A stretch of 5,578 nucleotides of DNA from Patescibacteria group bacterium (GCA_028698375.1 JAQVDI010000042.1:1-5578); one strand, 5' to 3'. Numbered from the stretch's first letter, positions 1 through 5,466 are shown. The notes: a model not told the origin generated them from the sequence alone. Translations and numbers: made by a program.

Positions 1-80
1 GAATAAATAACGAATTCCCGAATTTCGAATTTCAAACATTCAGGTTTTATTCGATTATTCGTCATTCTTAATTCTTAATT
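1..80. repeat. AT-rich intergenic spacer with short repeats
   Basis: This is the stretch downstream of the smpB stop codon. It contains three close copies of CGAATT (11-16, 19-24, 26-31) and a tandem ATTCTTA pair (65-77). Read on the minus strand, positions 73 to 55 give AATTAAGAATGACGAATAA, which recurs with one change on the plus strand at 5369-5387. No gene and no GC-rich hairpin with a T-tract is visible, so no terminator for the smpB transcript can be placed here. It looks like low-complexity spacer sequence. Confidence 0.5.
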
Positions 81-527
81 TTACAAACCCATATTCTTAA
101 TTTCCTTTTGTGCATCACGCTCAACTGCTTCTTCTCTTAATTTTTGCTTTTTTTCTTTCTTTTTAATTTTCTTGCCTAAACCCAAACTAATTTTAATCCA
201 TCCATGCTTATCATAAACTTTTAACGGCACAAGCGAATAATGGTGTTGAGCGAGCAAACGTAAAATTTCTTCTCGTTCCTTGCTGGTAACTAAAACTGCT
301 CTCTCGCGATACGGATCTAATTTTTGGCTTGATTTAGAATAGGGAGCAATATAGGAGCCATTTAAATAAAAATCGCGACCACGCGGCAAAACAAAAGAAT
401 CGGCTAAATTAATACGACCTTCGCGAATTGATTTTACTTCACTGCCGAGAAGAGCTAAGCCAACCTCATAAATTTTTTCAAAACTAAATTCGTGTCTTGC
501 TTTACGATTTAGGGCGAGTGTTTTCAT
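81..527 (-). CDS. smpB: SsrA-binding protein SmpB (trans-translation)
   Basis: SmpB binds the tRNA-like domain of tmRNA and delivers it to stalled ribosomes, allowing rescue and tagging of the incomplete protein; it acts in the cytoplasm. The 148-residue length is normal for the family. Family landmarks are in order: N-terminal NRKARHEFSF (residues 7-16), GLALLGSEVKSIREGRINL (23-41, the core OB-fold signature), the LNGSYIAPYS segment (55-64), a DPYRERAVLV strand (71-80), LVPLKVYDKHGWIKISLGLGKGK-like basic strand region (99-120), and a lysine-rich C-terminal tail. That tail, ending in KEIKNMGL, is normally disordered and becomes helical in the mRNA channel. The ATG start has no Shine-Dalgarno motif. 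It lies 26 bp inside the 3' end of the upstream membrane-protein gene, so translation is probably coupled. No tmRNA gene is seen in the window. Identification is secure. Confidence 0.96.
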   Translation of the reverse strand: MKTLALNRKARHEFSFEKIYEVGLALLGSEVKSIREGRINLADSFVLPRGRDFYLNGSYIAPYSKSSQKLDPYRERAVLVTSKEREEILRLLAQHHYSLVPLKVYDKHGWIKISLGLGKKIKKKEKKQKLREEAVERDAQKEIKNMGL

Positions 528-1530
528 AATTAAGAGCTAATTCTTCAAATACGACTAAGAACACAGCGAGCATGGGCACAGCAATAATTGCCCCCAATAC
601 TCCAGCTAATTTTGCTCCCACCAAAAGAGCGAAAATGGTCAAAACTGGATTTAAATCAATTGTTTTTCGCATAATATAAGGCACCAAAAATTGTCCTTCT
701 AATTGTTGGATTAAAACATAAGCAATAACAACCAATAAAGCTTGTATCGGCGACGCCACAAAAGCAATAACAACTGCAGGAATTGCAGCTAAAATTGGAC
801 CCAGGTTAGGCACTAATTCTAGAACAGCAGCTAAAATGGCCAGTAAAAGAGCGAATTTAACATCTAAAATTGTTAGAACAATAAACGTAATAATCCCAAC
901 ACTCAAACACAAAATTAATTCTGCCCGAGCCCAAGCACCTAATTTTCCAATTGAACGCAAAGCAGCTTTTTTGAAAAAATCTCTTTTTTCCGCTGGCACC
1001 AAACGCAAAATAGTCGCATTGAAATGAGCTTTATAAAGAAGCAAATAAAAACTAGCCACTACAATAACCACAAAAGATACAACACCGCCAAAAATAGAAA
1101 CCACACCACTCCAAGCACTTTGACCAAATGTAGATAAAGAATCAGCCAAAGTTTCTAAACTTTTTTGCAAACCCTGGTTAACAAAACTAAAACTTTGAGT
1201 TTTTGCTAAAAAACTCTTAAAATAATCAAAATATTGTGGCGCATAATCAGACAAAGTCTGCAATTGATGCACTAAAGGGGGAATTAAAAGATAAATTGCT
1301 AATCCCAAGCCAAAAATAATAATTATATAAAAGAATAAAACCGTTAAAAGTCGAGGAATTTTTTTTGTTTCAAAATAATTAACCAAAGGATTAAGAGCAG
1401 CAAACAAAAGAAAAACTACAAAAAATAAAAAAATAATGTCTCGTAAATACCAGAATAAAAAAATCCCCAATAATGCCCCAAAAAACCACAAAATACTTTT
1501 GGGCGAGATGTATAATTCTTGCTTCTGCAT
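502..1530 (-). CDS. AI-2E family (PerM/YdiK-like) transporter
   Basis: This is a polytopic inner-membrane protein of 342 residues, normal for the AI-2E/PerM family. The family name comes from autoinducer-2 export by TqsA; other members are implicated in ion/proton antiport, so the substrate here is unknown. Hydrophobic segments lie at roughly residues 12-29, 31-50, 60-87, 142-166, 204-224, 226-252, 255-275 and 294-328. A soluble amphipathic stretch (about 88-140) separates the early and late helices, as is typical. The conserved C-terminal signature is present: ELVPNLGPILAAIPAV (238-253), followed by QQLEGQFLVPYIMRKT (275-290) and LNPVLTIFALLVGAKLAG (293-310) with GAIIAVP (313-319). The ATG at 1530 is the only plausible start. 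A promoter 10 bp upstream implies a nearly leaderless mRNA. The 3' end overlaps smpB in another frame. Confidence 0.9.
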   Translation of the reverse strand: MQKQELYISPKSILWFFGALLGIFLFWYLRDIIFLFFVVFLLFAALNPLVNYFETKKIPRLLTVLFFYIIIIFGLGLAIYLLIPPLVHQLQTLSDYAPQYFDYFKSFLAKTQSFSFVNQGLQKSLETLADSLSTFGQSAWSGVVSIFGGVVSFVVIVVASFYLLLYKAHFNATILRLVPAEKRDFFKKAALRSIGKLGAWARAELILCLSVGIITFIVLTILDVKFALLLAILAAVLELVPNLGPILAAIPAVVIAFVASPIQALLVVIAYVLIQQLEGQFLVPYIMRKTIDLNPVLTIFALLVGAKLAGVLGAIIAVPMLAVFLVVFEELALNYENTRPKS

Positions 1531-1539
1531 ATCTTGTTA

Positions 1540-1568
1540 AGAATAAAGCAAAAAAGGCAAAAAAGCAA
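1540..1568 (-). promoter_or_regulatory. Probable promoter of the AI-2E/smpB transcript
   Basis: On the minus strand a TTGCTT -35 (1568-1563) and a TATTCT -10 (1545-1540) are separated by exactly 17 bp. The predicted transcription start is near 1533, only about 3 nt before the ATG at 1530, so the mRNA would be essentially leaderless. The same two hexamers with the same spacing occur upstream of dnaX. The region is T-rich, so a chance match is possible. Confidence 0.5.
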
Positions 1569-1578
1569 GAATTTCAAT

Positions 1579-1714
1579 CGGCTTTCGGCCACGGTAACAA
1601 AGCCCGTATCTTTTTGCGCCTGCCTACCGGCAGGTAAGTCAGATGTCTAACGTCACCGAAAGGCCAAACGGACGTCGCCCGCCCGAATCGCTACGCAAAT
1701 GCGTCGCGGGCGGG
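1579..1714. repeat. GC-rich palindromic intergenic segment
   Basis: Positions 1581-1710 hold 77 G/C in 130 bases (about 59%), in sharp contrast to the AT-rich surroundings. Three nested or adjacent palindromes are visible. GGC-TTTCGG (1580-1588) pairs with CCGAAAGGCC (1656-1665), with one bulge. Between them CCTGCC/GGCAGG (1619-1624/1629-1634) forms a hairpin with a TACC loop. To the right CCCGCCCG/CGGGCGGG (1678-1685/1707-1714) encloses ACGC-AAAT-GCGT (1693-1704). No T-tract follows on either strand, so these are not intrinsic terminators, and no open frame or tRNA shape was found. It could be a dispersed repeat element or a structured RNA of unknown direction. It separates the leftward permease promoter from the rightward RNA promoter. 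Confidence 0.6.
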
Positions 1715-1731
1715 TAGTCAATAAACGATCA

Positions 1732-1776
1732 AAGATAAAGTTTTTCGCCATCGTGAAAAAATACGTTTTTTATCTT
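1732..1776. repeat. Inverted repeat abutting the ncRNA promoter
   Basis: AAGATAAA (1732-1739) and TTTATCTT (1769-1776) are perfect 8-bp inverted arms. Inside them TTTTTC (1741-1746) faces GAAAAA (1755-1760). The right arm runs two bases into the -35 hexamer of the rightward promoter at 1775. This placement suits an operator or an extrudable hairpin. The stems are AT-rich, so it is a poor intrinsic terminator. Confidence 0.45.
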
Positions 1777-1803
1777 GACAAAACTATTTAAAAAGTATAA
1801 TAT
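1775..1803 (+). promoter_or_regulatory. Strong sigma70-type promoter of the ncRNA
   Basis: A perfect TTGACA -35 (1775-1780) is followed by a perfect TATAAT (1796-1801) at 15 bp, overlapping TAATAT (1798-1803) at the optimal 17 bp. The predicted start of transcription is about 1808. The next 230 nt hold no convincing reading frame but strong RNA structure and a terminator, so this promoter serves a stand-alone RNA and not a protein gene. Confidence 0.82.
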
Positions 1804-1807
1804 GTTG

Positions 1808-2046
1808 AAAGTTAATTCTTTCTTGCGGCAAACCCCAGTCAAATCGCCATGGGCGTTCCGCTTCGCGGAAATTTGACAGGGTAAATAAAAAAGCGGCCAC
1901 GAACGACCAATGATTGCGTTTTATAATCGCCATTGTGCTCGCGGCCGCAAGGAAGAATGTTATTCTCCCTTAGCAGGCTTTGAGCCAAGCTAAAGGAGAA
2001 AACAATTATTCAGAAGGAACGTCCCATTGTGGGACATTTTTATTTT
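1808..2046 (+). ncRNA. Unidentified structured non-coding RNA, about 235 nt
   Basis: The unit has its own promoter (1775-1803) and terminator (2021-2046) and is convergent with dnaB. Helices seen by direct pairing are as follows. The outer helix is 1815-1828/1945-1958, 14 bp with one G-U. A three-way junction has stem ACCC/GGGT plus GTCAAAT/ATTTGAC (1838-1844/1871-1877) and two hairpins, CGCC-ATG-GGCG (1845-1855) and TTCCGC-TTC-GCGGAA (1856-1870), with no unpaired junction bases. A long hairpin runs 1893-1948 (GCGGCC/GGCCGC at its base, CAATG/CATTG near its tip). A 3' hairpin at 1963-2000 pairs TTCTCC/GGAGAA, TTAGC/GCTAA and GGCT/AGCC around a TTG loop. The CCGC at 1945-1948 can pair with GCGG at either 1825 or 1893, so two folds compete. 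I see no tmRNA tRNA-like end, no RNase P GAGGAAAGUCC core, no SRP AGCAG/tetraloop apex and no 6S-type single rod. Its function is unknown. Confidence 0.82.
2021..2046 (+). terminator. Rho-independent terminator of the ncRNA
   Basis: GTCCCA (2021-2026), loop TTG, and TGGGAC (2030-2035) form a perfect 6-bp GC-rich stem followed by ATTTTTATTTT (2036-2046). There is no T-tract on the opposite strand, so the terminator works only in the rightward direction. Confidence 0.88.
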
Positions 2047-2252
2047 ACCAAATACTATTTTTCGCTGTCAAGTAAAATTATACTTTTTATTTAATTTATA
2101 TCTTAAAAAATAATAAATTTATAATACAAAAGACCATTTGAATTATTTTTTAAACTAACAAACTGTGGATAACTATGGCTATCTATCCACAGAAAATATA
2201 TTTAGAAAAGACTATTTTACGCGATAGCGAAAAATTATTATATTTAACTTAA
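2047..2252. other. AT-rich spacer with inverted DnaA-box-like pair (2163-2192)
   Basis: This stretch lies between the ncRNA terminator and the dnaB stop codon. Positions 2071-2160 contain only 10 G/C in 90 bases. Just beside it, TGTGGATAA (2164-2172) is a perfect DnaA box on the minus strand (TTATCCACA), and CTATCCACA (2183-2191) is a one-mismatch box on the plus strand. Together they form the 9-bp inverted repeat CTGTGGATA/TATCCACAG (2163-2171/2184-2192) with a 12-nt gap. An AT-rich element next to DnaA boxes is the pattern of a replication origin or a DnaA-binding control site, though two boxes are few for an origin. Alternatively, read leftward, the palindrome followed by TTTGTTAGTTT could act as a weak terminator for dnaX-dnaB mRNA. 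No gene is seen here. Confidence 0.5.
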
Positions 2253-3632
2253 TTAAATCTCAATTTCATCTAAAGAAACGTCTTGAGCGTTAGATTCTTG
2301 CTGCTGTTTTTCTAAGCTACGAAAGGCTAATTGTTCTGCTACGAAATACAATTTTATATCTCCAGTTGGTCCGTGTCGATGTTTACGAATTAAAACTTCA
2401 GCAATACCTTTATTTTCTGTTTCTTTATGATAATACTCTTCTCTATAAATAAACATCACTACATCAGCATCTTGTTCAAGTGATCCAGATTCACGCAAAT
2501 CAGATAATTGTGGAATCTGCGGGCTACGCTGCTCCACAGCTCTAGATAATTGTGATAAAGCCATCACGGGAACATTAATTTCTCGTGCCAAAGCTTTCAT
2601 ACCTCTAGAAATTTCGGAAATTTCTTGGACTCGGTTACCTTCTCCATAGCTGCCTCTTTCGCCTTCCATTAATTGTAAATAATCTACCACAATAAAACCT
2701 ATTTTATGTTGCGATTGTAAGCGTCTAGCTTTCGCCCTAAGCTCAGAAACAGTCATATTGGGGGTATCTTCAATAAAAATTTTAGCTTCGCTTAAACGGC
2801 CCATTGATTCGCCTAAACGTGAAAAATCTTCATCGCTTAATTTACCAGTACGCATTTTCCAAGAATCAATTTGTGCATCAGTGCAAAGCAAACGCTCAAT
2901 TAATTGATCCTTGCTCATTTCCAAAGAAAATATTCCCACAGGCACATCTAAATTCATTGCCACATGCAAAGCAATGTTTAAAGCAAAAGCTGTTTTCCCC
3001 ATAGCAGGTCGAGCAGCCAGAATAATTAAATCTGAAGGCTGAAAACCAGAAAGATAAAAATCTAAATCAGTATAACCACTAGCCAAACCTCTTACGCCCG
3101 AACTTTTTTCTTCATGAAGACGCTCCAAACGCTCATAAGTTTCTGCCAAGGCATCATGAATAGAAACAAAATTAGTCCGATGATGTTTTTCACTAACACT
3201 AAAAATCATACTCTCCGCTTTATCTAAAATTTTGCCACTGTCCTCTTTGGTCTCAAAAGCTTTTTCAATAATTTCACTAGAAGTAGAAATAAGACGACGC
3301 AAAGCTGCCGAATCAGCTACAATTTTAGCGTGATCTTCAATATGAGCGCTAGAAGGCATTTTGGATGCTAAATCTGACAAATAACTAGCACCAACAATTT
3401 TTAATTTTTTAGCTCGCTTTAACTCTTCATTAATGGTAACTAAATCAATCGGCATTCCTTTTTGAAACATTTTTTCCATTGTTTCATAAATTAAACGATT
3501 CTTTTCATCATAAAAATCAGCACTATAAACAGCATCAGCTACCTTAATAAAAGCATCACTATCAATTAGAATTGAGCCCAAAACTGATTGCTCAGCCTCT
3601 AAATTTTGTGGTGGGATACGATCATTAGCCAT
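2253..3632 (-). CDS. dnaB: Replicative DNA helicase DnaB
   Basis: DnaB is the hexameric 5'-3' helicase that unwinds the chromosome at the replication fork. Starting at the ATG at 3632 it has 459 residues and the standard N-terminus MANDRIPPQNLEAEQSVLGS. A TTG seven codons earlier (3653) stays open but adds only a hydrophobic scrap, so I prefer the ATG. The DnaB N-terminal helical domain covers about 6-105, the linker about 106-175, and the RecA-like C-terminal domain about 178-440. Visible motifs: Walker A ARPAMGKT (207-214), catalytic Glu238 in SLEMS, Walker B FIVVDYLQLM (313-322, Asp317), the LSQLSR glutamine motif (359-364), SDLRESGSLEQDADVV (377-392), and the arginine finger in KHRHGPTG (417-424, Arg419). 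No intein interrupts it. It follows dnaX by 27 nt on the same strand, with no separate promoter and no Shine-Dalgarno motif, so the two are probably co-transcribed. Confidence 0.97.
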   Translation of the reverse strand: MANDRIPPQNLEAEQSVLGSILIDSDAFIKVADAVYSADFYDEKNRLIYETMEKMFQKGMPIDLVTINEELKRAKKLKIVGASYLSDLASKMPSSAHIEDHAKIVADSAALRRLISTSSEIIEKAFETKEDSGKILDKAESMIFSVSEKHHRTNFVSIHDALAETYERLERLHEEKSSGVRGLASGYTDLDFYLSGFQPSDLIILAARPAMGKTAFALNIALHVAMNLDVPVGIFSLEMSKDQLIERLLCTDAQIDSWKMRTGKLSDEDFSRLGESMGRLSEAKIFIEDTPNMTVSELRAKARRLQSQHKIGFIVVDYLQLMEGERGSYGEGNRVQEISEISRGMKALAREINVPVMALSQLSRAVEQRSPQIPQLSDLRESGSLEQDADVVMFIYREEYYHKETENKGIAEVLIRKHRHGPTGDIKLYFVAEQLAFRSLEKQQQESNAQDVSLDEIEI

Positions 3633-3659
3633 AACAATATAAAGATAAAACAAAAAACA

Positions 3660-5192
3660 TTAGATTCCAAATGCTTTTTTAATCGCCTCCGCCCCCTTAG
3701 AGTCCTTTAAATAAATTTCTAAACCGAGTGGCTTGTGGAAAATACTGTGCACAACTTTGTGGATCTTTTGATTATTTTTAGGTTGAGTCAAAATTTTTTG
3801 ATACAAACCAAAAGGAACTTCAACCAAAATTTTACCTTTGTGAAAACGAGCATTAGCTTTATTTAAAAAAGTAGCGATAGAATGATTAAATTTTTTTAAT
3901 TCCACAATCACTTTCTGCCAATTTTCATCAAAATCTGCTTCATTTATCTTAAAATTTGATATTTTTTTATCTAATTTAACATTTTTTTCCAAATCATTTT
4001 CATCAAAATCCTGTTTAATTGTTGAGGTTATTTTTGACTTTTCTTTTTTTTCTTCAAGAACTATCTTTTCCGCTTGAGCCGAATGGGAAGAATCTGGCCT
4101 TTCTTGTTCTAAATTATTTAAATTAGGTTCTTTACCAATATATTTTAAAATAGTAATTTCCAAGGGCAAATTTTCTGGATCTAAATCGCGAGCCAGATAA
4201 CGCGCCTCAATTAATAAATTAAAAATTCTAGTTAAATCAGCATTACTAATTTGATCAGATTGTTTTTTTATTTTAGCCACCAATTCTTTAGTGGTGGGGG
4301 AAACAGGAACACCAACATTTTTAATGAAAATCAGATCTTCAAGATATTTTAATAAACCATTAATTAAATTGCTAACCGAATAACCTTTGGCCAGCTCTGT
4401 TTTTATTAATTCAAAAACCAATTTATCTTTAGCGATCAAAGCATCAAAAATATGAACCAAGCTACCGAAATCAATCACGCCCAAAACACGTTTGGCTTTT
4501 TCTAAAGTTATTGGCTTTCGTAAAGAATTTATTTGCTCCAAAAAAGACAAGGCATCGCGAGAACTCCCTTGAGAATAAATAGCAATTAACTGAGCTACTT
4601 CTTTATCAATCTTAATTTTTTCTTGACGCGCCACCTTAGAAACCAAATGGGTTAATTCTGTTACATCTAAAGGCTTAAAATCAAAACGCTGGCAACGCGA
4701 CAAAATTGTTTCCGGCACATCATAGGGTTCAGTAGTGGCCAAAATAAAAATAACATTAGCAGGTGGCTCTTCTAAGGTTTTTAAAAGACCGTTAAAAGCA
4801 GCTTTAGAAAGCATATGCACTTCATCAATAATATAAACCTTGTATCTTCCTTGAGAAGTAGCAAGCATTATTTTACTTCGCAATTCACGAATATCATCAA
4901 TGCCAGTATTACTAGCTGCGTCAATTTCAATTAAATCCATATGTTTACCAATTTTAATTGCTTCACAATTTAAGCATTTATTACAAGGTTCGCCATCGCT
5001 TTTAGGGCTCAAACAATTAAGCGCCTTGGCTAATAGGCGAGCTGTAGTAGTTTTACCCGTACCGCGCGGCCCAGAAAAAAGATAAGCATGACTGATTTTG
5101 TGCAAACGAACTGCATTCAATAAAATTTCTTTAATATAATCTTGACCAACCAAATCATTAAATTTTTGCGGTCGATATTTTTGATATAACAT
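3660..5192 (-). CDS. dnaX: DNA polymerase III subunit gamma/tau (DnaX)
   Basis: DnaX is the ATPase of the clamp loader; its full-length tau form also ties polymerase III and DnaB together. The 510 residues begin with the family-typical MLYQKYRPQKFNDLVGQ. Domain I carries Walker A GPRGTGKT (41-48), a zinc-binding set Cys60, Cys70, Cys73 and Cys76, Walker B IIDEVHML (121-128), sensor 1 ATTEP (152-156), and the SRC arginine-finger motif (165-167). Sensor 2 GSSRDAL (209-215) follows in domain II. The oligomerisation domain III runs to about 355. A charged, disordered linker spans about 356-420. A small C-terminal domain (about 424-495) has the FDENWQKVIVELKK to LEIYLKD pattern of tau C-termini. 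An A8 run lies in the linker. The gene is shorter than E. coli dnaX (643 residues), with a reduced tau region. It is the first gene of the dnaX-dnaB pair, with its own promoter at 5251-5279. Confidence 0.96.
   Translation of the reverse strand: MLYQKYRPQKFNDLVGQDYIKEILLNAVRLHKISHAYLFSGPRGTGKTTTARLLAKALNCLSPKSDGEPCNKCLNCEAIKIGKHMDLIEIDAASNTGIDDIRELRSKIMLATSQGRYKVYIIDEVHMLSKAAFNGLLKTLEEPPANVIFILATTEPYDVPETILSRCQRFDFKPLDVTELTHLVSKVARQEKIKIDKEVAQLIAIYSQGSSRDALSFLEQINSLRKPITLEKAKRVLGVIDFGSLVHIFDALIAKDKLVFELIKTELAKGYSVSNLINGLLKYLEDLIFIKNVGVPVSPTTKELVAKIKKQSDQISNADLTRIFNLLIEARYLARDLDPENLPLEITILKYIGKEPNLNNLEQERPDSSHSAQAEKIVLEEKKEKSKITSTIKQDFDENDLEKNVKLDKKISNFKINEADFDENWQKVIVELKKFNHSIATFLNKANARFHKGKILVEVPFGLYQKILTQPKNNQKIHKVVHSIFHKPLGLEIYLKDSKGAEAIKKAFGI
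4044..4051 (-). promoter_or_regulatory. Possible dnaX slippage site (A8) giving a gamma-like form
   Basis: On the coding (minus) strand eight consecutive A residues cover codons 381-383 in the phase A AAA AAA, a canonical slippery heptamer. A -1 slip adds RKVKNNLNN and stops at TAA (4017-4015), giving about 392 residues. That retains domains I-III and loses the C-terminal tau domain, which is what gamma is in E. coli. A +1 slip stops even sooner, at 4030-4028. I see no clear stimulatory hairpin or upstream Shine-Dalgarno element, so transcriptional slippage, as known for Thermus dnaX, is more likely than ribosomal frameshifting. In AT-rich DNA an A8 run with nearby stops can also arise by chance. 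Confidence 0.4.
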
Positions 5193-5206
5193 AACAGAAA
5201 GTTATT

Positions 5207-5331
5207 AGATACTAGTTGCTAGATTCTAGAATAGAAACAAGAACAAAATAAGAATACAAGTTTAAATGAAAAAAAGCAAAGTGGCTAAATTTTTATAAAT
5301 CTAGTATCTGGACACTAGCAACTAGAAACTT
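5207..5331. repeat. CTAG-rich inverted repeat flanking the dnaX promoter
   Basis: The left arm (5207-5229) and right arm (5301-5325) each hold three CTAG tetranucleotides. They share two exact inverted matches: AGATACTAG (5207-5215) with CTAGTATCT (5301-5309), and CTAGTTGCTAG (5212-5222) with CTAGCAACTAG (5315-5325). The dnaX -35 and -10 boxes lie between the arms, and the left arm falls in the dnaX 5' leader. It may be an intergenic spacer repeat or a binding site; no transposase or target duplication is seen. Confidence 0.5.
5251..5279 (-). promoter_or_regulatory. Probable promoter of dnaX-dnaB
   Basis: On the minus strand TTGCTT (5279-5274) and TATTCT (5256-5251) are 17 bp apart. The predicted start is near 5244, giving a leader of about 52 nt before the dnaX ATG at 5192. 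Across 31 bp it matches the promoter upstream of the AI-2E gene at about 23 positions, including both hexamers. The leader has no Shine-Dalgarno motif. Confidence 0.5.
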
Positions 5332-5367
5332 GTATCAGCATTAGCATAAAAATAAATTATGAATGAA

Positions 5368-5388
5368 AAATTAAGAATGATGAATAAA
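5368..5388 (+). repeat. Second copy of an AT-rich spacer repeat
   Basis: AATTAAGAATGATGAATAA (5369-5387) matches the minus strand of 73-55 at 18 of 19 positions. A partial repeat, TTAAAGAATGAT, follows directly (5389-5400). A 60-codon open frame crosses this repeat and the promoter beyond it. It has no ribosome binding site and low-complexity content, so I do not call it a gene. Confidence 0.4.
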
Positions 5389-5457
5389 TTAAAGAATGAT
5401 CTAATTATTAAAACATTCGGAAATTTACAATTAATCATTCTGAAATTTTCCGCCAAG

Positions 5458-5466
5458 TTATCCACA
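5458..5466 (+). promoter_or_regulatory. Perfect DnaA box
   Basis: TTATCCACA is an exact match to the DnaA-box consensus. It lies 9 bp upstream of the -35 of the rightward promoter, within an AT-rich divergent spacer. It could mark DnaA control of that promoter or part of an origin. A single 9-mer can also occur by chance. Confidence 0.5.

Noticed and set aside
836..1027. 63-codon open frame on the plus strand
   Set aside because: It lies antisense inside the well-supported AI-2E gene, with no ribosome binding site or recognisable domain.
1678..1714. GC-rich hairpin as an intrinsic terminator
   Set aside because: The 8-bp stem is strong, but neither strand has a T-tract after it, and no gene ends nearby in either direction.
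1802..1876. 24-codon frame at the start of the ncRNA (MLKVNSFLRQ...)
   Set aside because: Its ATG overlaps the -10 region upstream of the predicted transcription start, and the sequence is better explained by paired RNA helices.
1808..2046. ncRNA as tmRNA, SRP RNA, RNase P RNA or 6S RNA
   Set aside because: No tRNA-like 3' end with TTCGANTCC and CCA, no AGCAG plus tetraloop SRP apex, no GAGGAAAGUCC RNase P core, and a branched fold unlike the 6S rod. A covariance search could overturn this.
2804..3004. 66-codon open frame on the plus strand
   Set aside because: It is antisense to conserved DnaB helicase motifs and is a shadow of that gene.
3633..3653. Upstream TTG start for dnaB
   Set aside because: It would add MFYLYIV before the family-typical MANDRIPPQN start. 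The ATG at 3632 fits the family better.
3749..3767. DnaA-box-like TGTGCACAA and TGTGGATCT
   Set aside because: Each has two mismatches to the consensus, and both lie inside dnaX coding sequence for conserved-looking C-terminal residues.
4900..5085. 61-codon open frame on the plus strand
   Set aside because: It is antisense to the DnaX Walker A and zinc-binding region, so its openness reflects the conserved real gene.
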